NCBI RefSeq assembly: GCF_001667375.1
Contig: NZ_LZIN01000002.1
Coordinates: 1 to 36,442 of the forward strand
Direction of reading: 5' to 3'
DNA from: Mycolicibacter sinensis
GTDB lineage: Bacteria; Actinomycetota; Actinomycetes; Mycobacteriales; Mycobacteriaceae
DNA: 36,442 nucleotides
Every line of letters starts with the position of its first letter. The first letter of the stretch is position 1. A program made the translations under genes and the position numbers. The notes beneath the pieces are model-generated. The model worked only from the letters and a program-made list of their open reading frames with translations, did not search any database and was not told where the DNA came from. This document shows, in pieces, positions 23,710-31,407 of the stretch.

Positions 23710-24587
23710 GCGATGCCACCGATGGCCGCGTGCTCTTCGATGTCGATCCCGACGGCCGGATCGCCACTATCACCTTGAACAACCCCGGTCGCCGAAATTC
23801 CTACGACGCTGCGATGCGAGACGCGATCGCCCGTTATCTGGACCGCGTCGCCGAAGACGATGACGTCGTGGTGGTGCTGCTTCGGGGCGCCGAGGGCGTG
23901 TTCAGCACCGGCGCCGACATGAACAACGCCTACGGCTGGTACGGCGAGCGTGGCGAAGCGCCGGGTTCGGCGGCCAAGGGCCGCCCGAGCCAGCGCCGGC
24001 GGCTCGCCGTCGATCGCAAGTCGTTCGGCTTCTACCACAACCTGATGGGCTTTCCGAAGGTCACCGTGGGTGAGATCAGCGGCTACGCCCTGGGCGGCGG
24101 TTTCGAGATGGCACTCATGACCGACATCTCGGTGATCGCGCGCGACACCAGGATCGGCATGCCAGCCACCCGCTTTCTGGGCCCGGCCCTGGGCAGTCTG
24201 CACATGTTCTTCCATCGTCTGGGCCCGGTGCTGGCGCGGCGACTGCTGTTGACCGGCGACATCATCGAGGCCGGCGCGGTCGAGCATCTGGGCGTGTTCA
24301 CTGAGACGTGCGATCCGGCGGCGGTGACGGCGCGGGCGCGGTACTGGGCGTGCAAGGCGGCCAAGATGCCCGCCGACGGGGTGGTCATCGCCAAAGAGGC
24401 GTTCCGGCTCGTCGAGCAGAGCCAGGCGTATCAGGGCGAAGAGGTGGCCAGCTATCTGTTTCACGCCTACGGCACCAACCTGCAGTTCGCGCCGGGCGAA
24501 TTCAACTTCGTCAAGACGCGCGCGCAGCACGGCACCAAGGAGGCGTTTCGGCTGCGTGATGAGCACTTTCACGTGCCGGAGCCTTGA
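23706..24587 (+). CDS. crotonase-family enoyl-CoA hydratase/isomerase
   Basis: A 293-residue crotonase, longer than the usual 260. Oxyanion motifs FSTGADMNNAYGW and SGYALGGGFEMALM hold; the Glu in GGGFE matches the first classical catalytic Glu, while the second site reads MPATRFLGPALG without Glu. One catalytic Glu in place and one replaced points to a hydratase variant or isomerase. It has an inserted basic loop (KGRPSQRRRLAVDRKSFGF) near residue 95 and a C-terminal extension. Coupled to the thioesterase by a four-base overlap. Confidence 0.88.
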   Translation: MSDATDGRVLFDVDPDGRIATITLNNPGRRNSYDAAMRDAIARYLDRVAEDDDVVVVLLRGAEGVFSTGADMNNAYGWYGERGEAPGSAAKGRPSQRRRLAVDRKSFGFYHNLMGFPKVTVGEISGYALGGGFEMALMTDISVIARDTRIGMPATRFLGPALGSLHMFFHRLGPVLARRLLLTGDIIEAGAVEHLGVFTETCDPAAVTARARYWACKAAKMPADGVVIAKEAFRLVEQSQAYQGEEVASYLFHAYGTNLQFAPGEFNFVKTRAQHGTKEAFRLRDEHFHVPEP

Positions 24588-24622
24588 GCCGCTCCGGCGG
24601 GGCCACCTGCCGCGCACCGGCA

Positions 24623-24651
24623 CCTTTACAAAAACAACGGATAATGTAAGG
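24623..24651 (+). promoter_or_regulatory. thiolase promoter/inverted repeat
   Basis: An imperfect inverted repeat CCTTTACA (24623-24630) and TGTAAGG (24645-24651) surrounds GATAAT (24640-24645), a near-consensus -10 box. No good -35 is seen at the usual distance. AAGG (24648-24651) doubles as a ribosome-binding site 7 bases before the ATG at 24659. AT-rich against its surroundings, so a regulated promoter is likely. Confidence 0.45.
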
Positions 24652-24658
24652 TCAAAGA

Positions 24659-25834
24659 ATGCCTACGCCTGTCATCGTCGGTGCCGTCCGCACGGCCATC
24701 GGACGCTCATTCAAAGGAACGCTGGCCAACACCTCCGCGGAGACGCTGATCACCACGGTGGTGCCGGAGGTGATTCGCCGGGCCGGCATCGCACCCGCCG
24801 ATATCGACGACATGATCTTCGCCGAATCCCACTACGGCGGTGGCGATATGGCCCGCTTCGCCGCAGCTGCCTGCGGGATGGAGTCGGTGCCCGGCCAGGC
24901 GGTCAACCGGCACTGCGCCGGCAGCCTGACCGCGATCGGCAACGCCGCCGCCCAGATCGGTTCCGGAATGGAGCGGGTGTTGGTCGCCGGAGGTGTGCAG
25001 ACCCTGTCGATGCTGCCGGTGATGAAGATGCGCATCCCGGGCCCGGAGCTCAGCTTTGCCGAGCCGTGGATGCCGCCGACCCACCCCGAGACGGTGGATG
25101 CGCCGACCCGTGACATGTCGATCACCGTGGGATGGAACACCGCTCAGGCGGCCGGCATCAGCCGCGAGGAGATGGACGCCTGGGCGGCCCGGTCGCACCA
25201 GCGTGCGATCGCCGCGATCGACGCGGGCAAGTTCATCGACGAGATCGTGCCGCTGAAGGTCCAACTGCCCGACGGCACGGTGACCGAGTTCAGCGTGGAC
25301 GAGCACCCGCGCCGCGACACCACACCGGAGAAGCTGGCGGGCCTGAAGGTGCTGCACCCAGAGATCGAAGGATTCTCGATCACCGCCGGCAACAGCAGTG
25401 GCACCAACGACGCGGCGGCCGCGGTCGCACTCGTCGACGCCGACTACGCGCAAGCCCAGGGGCTCAACGTCATGGGCACGGTGAAGGCCTGGGCGTCCGC
25501 TGGCGTCGCCCCCCGCGACACCGGCCTGGGAGCGGTCAAGGTGATCGGCAAGGTCTTGCAGCGGGCGGGTCTGGCCCCCGGCGATGTCGCGTTGTGGGAG
25601 ATCAACGAGGCGTTCGCCTCGGTGCCGATCGCGGCGTGCCGCGAGTACGGCCTCGACGAGGAGCTGGTGAACTTCTCCGGCAGCGGCTGCAGCCTCGGGC
25701 ACCCGATTGCTGCCTCCGGAGCGCGGATGGTGACCACCTTGGCCTACGAACTGCAGCGGCGCGGTGGCGGTATCGGCGTGGCCGCGATGTGTGCCGGCGG
25801 CGGCCAGGGCGGCGCGGTGGTGATCGAGGTTTAG
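24659..25834 (+). CDS. thiolase (acetyl-CoA acyltransferase)
   Basis: A 391-residue thiolase. Catalytic Cys in NRHCAGSLTA (near residue 88), NEAFASVPIA, the His in GCSLGHPIAASGAR and the second Cys in MCAGGGQGGA are intact. It is a normal biosynthetic/degradative thiolase length. It stands as a separate transcription unit with its own promoter 71 bases after the crotonase. It differs clearly from the thiolase at 11313, which suggests different chain preferences. Confidence 0.93.
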   Translation: MPTPVIVGAVRTAIGRSFKGTLANTSAETLITTVVPEVIRRAGIAPADIDDMIFAESHYGGGDMARFAAAACGMESVPGQAVNRHCAGSLTAIGNAAAQIGSGMERVLVAGGVQTLSMLPVMKMRIPGPELSFAEPWMPPTHPETVDAPTRDMSITVGWNTAQAAGISREEMDAWAARSHQRAIAAIDAGKFIDEIVPLKVQLPDGTVTEFSVDEHPRRDTTPEKLAGLKVLHPEIEGFSITAGNSSGTNDAAAAVALVDADYAQAQGLNVMGTVKAWASAGVAPRDTGLGAVKVIGKVLQRAGLAPGDVALWEINEAFASVPIAACREYGLDEELVNFSGSGCSLGHPIAASGARMVTTLAYELQRRGGGIGVAAMCAGGGQGGAVVIEV

Positions 25835-25878
25835 CGGCGTTCGCAAGCGCGGCGGAGCCGGGCGCAGCGGGACGCCGC
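25834..25878. terminator. candidate terminator between convergent genes
   Basis: GCGGCGT (25834-25840) and ACGCCGC (25872-25878) are perfect inverted arms around a GC-rich 31-base loop, in the short gap between convergent genes ending at 25834 and 25887. No T-run follows, so it could be a weak factor-independent terminator, or a chance repeat in GC-rich sequence. Confidence 0.3.
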
Positions 25879-25886
25879 CATTGTGT

Positions 25887-26645
25887 TCAGCGGGCCTTCG
25901 GGGTACTGGCCGAGGTGCCGGGGCGACGCCGCGCCGACTTGTTGTTCTCCTCGATCAGTCGCTCGGCGTGGTCGAGGATGCAGTTGAGGCCGTACTCGAA
26001 GTTGGCGTCGTCGGCTGCCCCGATCCGATGACCCTGCTGGGTGGTCTGCGCCAGCAGCGGCGTCACCTCGGGGTCGATGACGAGCGCCTCCTCGAAGTCT
26101 GACGGCCCCTCGGCGTCCGATGCGCGGTTCTTCTCGTAGAGGCGACGCAGCACCACCGATCCGCGGATATGAACCGAGATCGTCGAGTAGGTGTCGAAGG
26201 CGTCCTGCGGCGACAGTCCCGCTTCCACCAAGCTGGCGATCGCGCGCTCCACCTCCTGGACGCCCAGTTGCGCGGCGCGGGGACTCAGCGCGGCCCGAAT
26301 CAGGATGAGATCGCACAGGATCGGGTTGCCCAAGAACGTCGTCCGCATGCTGTGGGCGTGGTTGCGCAACGTCTGGCGCCAGTCCTTGGCCTTTACGTAC
26401 GGGGTGGCGAACACGTACTGGCGCAGCGCCCGGCTGGTCATCGCGTTGAGGAGGTCGTCCTTCTTGCGGAAGTACCAGTAGATGCTCGTGACACCGACGC
26501 CGAGGTGTTTGCCAAGCAACGGCATGCTCAGATTGTCGACCCCGATCTGTTCGGCGAGCTCGAACGCGCCGTCGATGATGTCGTCGGGATTGATGGATCC
26601 GCGCTCGCGCCGCTGACGCTTCTCGGCGACAGGCTGCTTTGCCAC
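25887..26645 (-). CDS. TetR/AcrR-family regulator
   Basis: A 252-residue regulator. After a basic N-terminus (KRQRRERG) the helix-turn-helix covers about residues 17-65 (LSMPLLGKHLGVGVTSIYWYF, helix 3 with the YWYF end). The ligand domain follows, and the C-terminus is basic and disordered. GTG 26645 is chosen because GGAGG lies 8-10 bases before it and the domain starts right after; the open frame extends much farther upstream as shadow. It is divergent from the crotonase-to-acyl-CoA-dehydrogenase operon, so that operon is its likely target; candidate sites lie at 26734-26756. Confidence 0.88.
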   Translation of the reverse strand: MAKQPVAEKRQRRERGSINPDDIIDGAFELAEQIGVDNLSMPLLGKHLGVGVTSIYWYFRKKDDLLNAMTSRALRQYVFATPYVKAKDWRQTLRNHAHSMRTTFLGNPILCDLILIRAALSPRAAQLGVQEVERAIASLVEAGLSPQDAFDTYSTISVHIRGSVVLRRLYEKNRASDAEGPSDFEEALVIDPEVTPLLAQTTQQGHRIGAADDANFEYGLNCILDHAERLIEENNKSARRRPGTSASTPKAR

Positions 26646-26733
26646 TGCGGGTACCTCCAGTTCTGGCCGCGCGGCCGGTTTGTTGCCGTCAAACCTACCT
26701 GTGCCCGTCGTCGTCCCCGGGAAGTGAGCTTCT

Positions 26734-26770
26734 CTTACCGTAAAGCATATGGTAAGCATTTTGGTATAAC
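26734..26770. promoter_or_regulatory. operator and divergent promoter of catabolic operon
   Basis: CTTACC (26734-26739) and GGTAAG (26751-26756) are perfect inverted arms 11 bases apart; inside is TTACCGTAA (26735-26743), itself a palindrome. TATAAC (26765-26770) is a good -10 box for the plus-strand operon starting at 26797. The block is distinctly AT-rich. A TetR dimer from the divergent gene would cover the promoter here. Confidence 0.6.
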
Positions 26771-26796
26771 TTGTCACAACGCTCGAGGGGTTGCCC

Positions 26797-27558
26797 GTGT
26801 CAGATGAAGTGCTCACCGAACGTCGTGGACGAACCCTCATCATCACGATCAACCGTCCGGAGGCCCGCAACGCGGCCAACAAAGCGGTCGCCGAAGGCTT
26901 GGCCGCGGCCTGCGACGAGCTCGATGACACCCCGGAGCTGTCGGCCGCGGTGCTGACCGGTGCCGGCGGCAATTTCTGTGCCGGAATGGATCTCAAGGCG
27001 TTCGCGGCCGGCGAGCTGGCCTATGTCCCGGGACGGGGGCTGGGCTTCACCGAGCGCCCGCCGCGCAAGCCGCTCATCTCCGCCGTCGAGGGTCACGCGG
27101 TGGCCGGCGGCACCGAGCTGGTGCTGGCCACCGACCTGGTGGTGGCCGCCAAAGACGCGAAGTTCGGCATTCCGGAGGTCAAGCGGGGGCTGGTGGCCGC
27201 CGGCGGGGGCCTGTTGCGGCTGCCGCACCGCATCCCCTATCAGAAGGCGCTCGAATTGGCTTTGACCGGTGAGAGTTTCACCGCCGAACAGGGCGCCCAG
27301 TGGGGCTTCGTCAACGTCCTGACCGAACCGGGTGAAGCACTGGCCGGGGCCATTGAGCTGGCCGAGCGGATCACCGCCAACGGGCCGCTCGCGGTGGCGG
27401 TGACCAAGGACATCATGGTCCAGTCCGCGGACTGGTCCTCCGACGAGATGTGGCAGAAGCAGGGCGAGCTGATCTCGCCGGTGTTCGCGTCCAACGACGC
27501 GAAGGAAGGCGCCATCGCCTTCGCGCAGAAGCGCGCACCCAACTGGACCGGGACCTGA
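26797..27558 (+). CDS. enoyl-CoA hydratase (classical crotonase)
   Basis: A 253-residue crotonase. Both classical glutamates are in place: GHAVAGGTELVLATD and FGIPEVKRGL. Oxyanion motif FCAGMDLKA is intact. This makes it the one crotonase in the window with the full classical hydratase pair, so it is the best candidate to hydrate enoyl-CoA. GTG 26797 with GAGGGG 6 bases before it is preferred to TTG 26791. First gene of the long plus-strand operon. Confidence 0.92.
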   Translation: MSDEVLTERRGRTLIITINRPEARNAANKAVAEGLAAACDELDDTPELSAAVLTGAGGNFCAGMDLKAFAAGELAYVPGRGLGFTERPPRKPLISAVEGHAVAGGTELVLATDLVVAAKDAKFGIPEVKRGLVAAGGGLLRLPHRIPYQKALELALTGESFTAEQGAQWGFVNVLTEPGEALAGAIELAERITANGPLAVAVTKDIMVQSADWSSDEMWQKQGELISPVFASNDAKEGAIAFAQKRAPNWTGT

Positions 27559-27609
27559 CCCCGGCGCACAGCCCTTTTGAACTCGTAGGTCGAAACGTGA
27601 GGAGCAGTC

Positions 27610-28380
27610 ATGTCTTTCGCAGGTGAAGTGGTCCTGGTTACCGGAGGCGCCGGCGGCCTGGGTGAGGCCACGGTCCGCCGGTTGCACGAAGCCGGTGCGG
27701 CGGTCGTCATCGCCGACGTCGCCGACGAGAAGGCCACCAAGCTGGCGAACGAGCTGGGCAACAAGGCCGTCTACGCGCGCACCGATGTCCTCAACGACGA
27801 CGACGTGCAGGCGGCGCTGGCCAAGGCCGACGAACTCGGCACGCTGCGTTACGCGGTGATCGCCCACGGGGGCTTCGGCGTGGCGGACAAGATCGTCGCC
27901 CGCGACGGCAGCCCCGCCCCGATGGAGGGCTTCACCAAGACCATCGCGCTGTATCTGACCGGCACCTATAACGTGCTGCGGCTGGCGGCGGCCAAGATCG
28001 CCACCACCGAGCCCGGCTCCGGCGGTGAGCGGGGCGCGATCGTGATGACGTCGTCGATCGCCGGCATCGAGGGGCAGATCGGCCAGTCCTCGTACGCGGC
28101 CGCCAAGGGCGGGGTGATCGGGTTGACGCTGTGCGGCGCCCGGGATCTCAGCTCGGTCGGAATCCGGTTGAACAGCATTGCTCCGGGCACCATCCGGACG
28201 CCGGCGATGGAACGCGCCACCGATGCGATGCTGGCGAAATTCTCCGAAACGGTGCCGTTCCCCAAGCGGCTGGGCACCCCCGATGAGTACGCCAACCTGG
28301 CGCAGCACCTGTTGGAAAACACCTACATCAACGGCGAAGTCGTGCGCATCGACGGCGCGCAACGCTTCCAGCCGCGCTGA
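27610..28380 (+). CDS. SDR-family dehydrogenase (3-hydroxyacyl-CoA type)
   Basis: A 256-residue SDR. TGGAGGLG cofactor loop, then catalytic Ser in TSSIAGIEG and Tyr/Lys in SSYAAAKGG. The overall form (short loops, an extra segment before the catalytic region) resembles 3-hydroxyacyl-CoA dehydrogenase type II / 17beta-HSD10-like SDRs, which would follow the hydratase at 26797. ATG 27610 has GAGGAG upstream. The C-terminus RIDGAQRFQPR is normal for this subgroup. Confidence 0.9.
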   Translation: MSFAGEVVLVTGGAGGLGEATVRRLHEAGAAVVIADVADEKATKLANELGNKAVYARTDVLNDDDVQAALAKADELGTLRYAVIAHGGFGVADKIVARDGSPAPMEGFTKTIALYLTGTYNVLRLAAAKIATTEPGSGGERGAIVMTSSIAGIEGQIGQSSYAAAKGGVIGLTLCGARDLSSVGIRLNSIAPGTIRTPAMERATDAMLAKFSETVPFPKRLGTPDEYANLAQHLLENTYINGEVVRIDGAQRFQPR

Positions 28381-28383
28381 CGC

Positions 28384-29181
28384 GTGGACCTGGGCCTGCA
28401 AGACGCGCGCGCTGTCGTCGTCGGCGGCGGCCGCGGCATGGGGTTGGCCACCGCGCGCTGCCTGGCCGACGACGGCGCCCGGGTCGCCGTCGTCGCGCGC
28501 TCGGCCGCCGACCTCGACCGGGCAACCGACGACCTGACGCGGCGCGGCAGCCCCGACGCGGTCGGCTTGGTCGCCGACGCCACCGACGAGCAGCGGGTAG
28601 GGGAGGTCTTCGCCGAGTTGGGGAGGCGCTGGGGCGGCGAACTCAACATCCTCATCAACGCGGCCGGACCCGACGTGCAGGGCACCTTCGACGATCTCAC
28701 CGACGAGCGGTGGCGCCGGGCCATCGACCAGGGTGCGATGGGCATGGTGCACACCGTACGAGCCGCACTTCCCTTGCTGCGCAAAGCCGAATGGGCTCGG
28801 ATCGTCAACTTCTCGGCGCATTCGACGCAGCGGCAAAGCACCGTGCTGGCCGCCTACACCGCCGCCAAGGCGATGGTCAACAGCGTCTCGAAGAACTTGT
28901 CGCTGCTGCTGGCTCCCGATGAGATCCTGGTCAACGTGGTCTCTCCCGGCAGCGTGGCTTCCGAGGCACTGGTCGGCTGGGCACGCTCCGTCGGGCTGGA
29001 TGGTGAGGACCCGTACCGATTGATGGAAGCCATCACCGAGCACTTCGGCCATCCGGCGCACCTGCCGCGGGCCGGACTGCCGGATGAAGTCGGGTCCGTT
29101 GCGGCCTTTCTGGCCTCGCGGCGCAACTCCTACATGACCGGTGCCAACGTCAACGTCGACGGTGGCTCCGATTTCGTGTGA
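28384..29181 (+). CDS. SDR-family dehydrogenase
   Basis: A 265-residue SDR with GGGRGMGLATAR cofactor loop, INAAGP in place of NNAG, catalytic Ser in NFSAHST and AAYTAAKAM carrying Tyr and Lys, and a C-terminal MTGANVNVDGGSDFV. GTG 28384 starts 3 bases after the previous stop. Having two SDRs in a row in a degradation operon suggests two different hydroxyl groups are oxidised, or one makes and one reduces a keto group. Confidence 0.9.
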   Translation: MDLGLQDARAVVVGGGRGMGLATARCLADDGARVAVVARSAADLDRATDDLTRRGSPDAVGLVADATDEQRVGEVFAELGRRWGGELNILINAAGPDVQGTFDDLTDERWRRAIDQGAMGMVHTVRAALPLLRKAEWARIVNFSAHSTQRQSTVLAAYTAAKAMVNSVSKNLSLLLAPDEILVNVVSPGSVASEALVGWARSVGLDGEDPYRLMEAITEHFGHPAHLPRAGLPDEVGSVAAFLASRRNSYMTGANVNVDGGSDFV

Positions 29182-29244
29182 TGCGCAACCCGGCGACCCG
29201 CCTCTGACCTGCTGACATAGCGATTTTCAGGCGGAGGATGAGGG

Positions 29245-29278
29245 TTGCGGAATGCGCTACCGAAAGGTATACAGTAAG
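29245..29278 (+). promoter_or_regulatory. candidate internal promoter
   Basis: TTGCGG (29245-29250) could be a -35 box and TACAGT (29270-29275) a -10. The -10 area TATACAGTAAG (29268-29278) resembles TTACCGTAA at 26735-26743, and TACC-GAAA-GGTA (29258-29269) is an inverted repeat. The site lies in the 149-base gap before the crotonase at 29331, the largest gap inside the run. Confidence 0.4.
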
Positions 29279-29330
29279 AGTTATTCCAGTCGGACTCCGA
29301 AGGGCGCTCAGGGCGAGGAGGTGCGGGTCG

Positions 29331-30176
29331 ATGACCGCTGCCGACGACAGCGCGCTCGTTGCCACGAGTTCCTCGGACGACCCAGCGGTGCTCTACGAGG
29401 TGCGGGGCGGCGTCGCGGTGATCGCCTTCAACCGTCCGCAGCGGCTCAACTCCTGGGGGCCCGACATCGCGGCTGGTTTCTACGCCGCGATCGATCGCGC
29501 CGAAGCCGCCCCCGCGGTACGGGCGATCGTGGTGACCGGCAGTGGTCGCGGATTCTGTGCCGGCGCGAATCTGGGTCCGGCCACCAACTCCGAGGCATCG
29601 GAGCCCGACGTATCCACAACCGATGTGGCCCAATTGGTCGGGGAGCGTCATCCACATTTCCTGACCGAATTGCGTAAACCCGTCATCGCCGCGATCAACG
29701 GCGCCTGTGTCGGCATCGGGCTGACCCACGCGTTGATGTGCGACATCCGGTTCGCGGCGGCCGGAGCCAAGTTCGCCACCGCGTTCACCCGCCGCGGATT
29801 GATCGCCGAATACGGGATTACCTGGATCCTGCCGCGGCTGGCCGGCTGGGGTGCGGCGATGGATCTGCTGCTGAGCGGGCGGACCTTCCTGGCAGAGGAG
29901 GCCCGCGAACTCGGCCTAGTCAACCACGTCGTGCCGCCCGACCGACTGTTGGAGCGGGCCATGCAATACGCCGAAGACATCGCCACCAACTGCTCGCCGG
30001 CGTCCCTGGCGGTGATCAAGGCGCAGGCCTACCGCGACGCCCTCGATGATGTCGCCGCGGTGAGCGCACGTGCCGAGAAGCTGATGTACGAATCGCTGGC
30101 GCGGCCCGACCTCATCGAGGGCATCACGAGTTTTCTCCAGAAGCGGCCGCCACAATTCCCGCCGCTGAGTGAATGA
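29331..30176 (+). CDS. crotonase-family protein without classical glutamates
   Basis: A 281-residue crotonase. FCAGANLGPAT and NGACVGIGLTHALMCD supply the oxyanion hole; the first Glu site reads VGIGLT and the second FATAFTRRGLIAE, so neither classical Glu is present. TRRGLIAEYGITWILPR resembles isomerase-like crotonases. ATG 29331 follows GGCGAGGAGG (29312-29321); the frame is open upstream without family sequence. Gene order with amidohydrolases and a ligase just downstream suggests it may act on a ring or branched intermediate. Confidence 0.88.
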   Translation: MTAADDSALVATSSSDDPAVLYEVRGGVAVIAFNRPQRLNSWGPDIAAGFYAAIDRAEAAPAVRAIVVTGSGRGFCAGANLGPATNSEASEPDVSTTDVAQLVGERHPHFLTELRKPVIAAINGACVGIGLTHALMCDIRFAAAGAKFATAFTRRGLIAEYGITWILPRLAGWGAAMDLLLSGRTFLAEEARELGLVNHVVPPDRLLERAMQYAEDIATNCSPASLAVIKAQAYRDALDDVAAVSARAEKLMYESLARPDLIEGITSFLQKRPPQFPPLSE

Positions 30177-30201
30177 CTAACGCAGGGAGAGGGCTAAGTT
30201 C

Positions 30202-31395
30202 ATGACGCTGGATTACAAGGCGATCGACGTCGACAACCACTACTACGAGCCGGTGGACTCGTTCACCCGGCACCTGGACAAGAAGTTCAAGCGTCGCGGT
30301 GTGCAGATGCTCAACGACGGCAAGCGCACGCAGGCGGTGATCGGCGACCGGGTCAACCACTTCATCCCCAACCCGACGTTCGACCCGATCATCGTGCCGG
30401 GCTGCCTGGATCTGCTGTTCCGCGGCGAGATCCCCGAGGGCGTCGACCCCGCGTCACTGATGAAGGTCGAGCGGCTGGCCGAACACCCGGAATACCAGAA
30501 CCGTGACGCCCGGGTGACGGTGATGGACAGCCAGGGCATCGAAACCGCGTTCATGCTGCCGACTTTCGCCTGCGGGGTCGAAGAGGCCCTCAAACACGAC
30601 ATCGAAGCGACGATGGCCTCGGTGCACGCCTTCAACCGGTGGCTCGACGAGGACTGGGGTTTCGACCGGCCCGATCACCGGATCATCGCGGCGCCGATCA
30701 TCTCCCTGGCCGATCCAGTCGCCGCGGTGGCCGAAGTCGAGGAGGTGCTGGCCAAGGGCGCCAAGATGGTGCTGGTGCGGCCCGCGCCGGTACCCGGTGC
30801 GGTCAAGCCGCGCTCGCTAGGCGATCCCAGCCATGACCCGGTCTGGGCTCGGCTCGCCGAAGCCGGGGTGCCGGTCGGATTTCACCTGTCCGACAGCGGT
30901 TATCTGGCGATCGCCGCCCTGTGGGGCGGCCAATCGACCTTCGAGGGATTCGGCGCCAAGGATCCGCTGGACACGGTGCTGCTCGACGACCGGGCGATTC
31001 ACGACACGATGGCTGCGATGATCGTGCACCAAGTGTTCAGCCGGCACCCGAACCTGAAGGTGGCCAGCATCGAGAACGGCTCGTACTTCGTGCACCGGTT
31101 GATCAAACGGCTCAAGAAGGCCGCCAACAGCCAGCCGCGGTACTTCGCCGAGGATCCGGTCGAGCAGCTGCGCAACAACGTCTGGATCGCTCCCTACTAC
31201 GAGGACGACCTTCCGCTGCTGGCCGAGACCATCGGCGTCGACAAGATCCTGTTCGGCTCGGACTGGCCGCACGGTGAGGGACTGGAAGATCCGGTGGCGT
31301 TCACCGAGGAGCTGTCCGCTTTCAGCGCCGGTGACATCCGGAAGATCATGCGCGACAACGCCTTGGACCTGCTCGGCGTGAACGTGCGGGCATAG
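30202..31395 (+). CDS. amidohydrolase family 2 (metal-dependent hydrolase/decarboxylase)
   Basis: A 397-residue protein of the amidohydrolase_2 (PF04909-type) family, TIM-barrel, divalent-metal dependent. Metal motif D9-V-D-N-H13 lies at the N-terminus, H228 in GFHLSD, and the last metal Asp is D354 in FGSDWPHGE. Members of this family include decarboxylases, hydratases and lactonases for ring-cleavage products. The gene is in a beta-oxidation operon, so C-C bond cleavage or lactone or hydrate turnover of a cyclic intermediate is possible. Substrate unknown. Confidence 0.88.
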   Translation: MTLDYKAIDVDNHYYEPVDSFTRHLDKKFKRRGVQMLNDGKRTQAVIGDRVNHFIPNPTFDPIIVPGCLDLLFRGEIPEGVDPASLMKVERLAEHPEYQNRDARVTVMDSQGIETAFMLPTFACGVEEALKHDIEATMASVHAFNRWLDEDWGFDRPDHRIIAAPIISLADPVAAVAEVEEVLAKGAKMVLVRPAPVPGAVKPRSLGDPSHDPVWARLAEAGVPVGFHLSDSGYLAIAALWGGQSTFEGFGAKDPLDTVLLDDRAIHDTMAAMIVHQVFSRHPNLKVASIENGSYFVHRLIKRLKKAANSQPRYFAEDPVEQLRNNVWIAPYYEDDLPLLAETIGVDKILFGSDWPHGEGLEDPVAFTEELSAFSAGDIRKIMRDNALDLLGVNVRA

Positions 31396-31407
31396 GTTGC
31401 CGTTGCC

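Noticed and set aside
25834..25878. Strong intrinsic terminator
   Set aside because: Kept only as a weak candidate, because no T-run follows the stem and GC-rich DNA gives such arms easily.
26800..29061. Very long minus-strand open frame of about 750 codons, and similar antisense frames at 756-2285, 5842-7452 and 34221-35735
   Set aside because: They are antisense to genes with clear conserved motifs, have low-complexity His/Gly/Arg-rich translations and no start signals; typical shadows in high-GC DNA.
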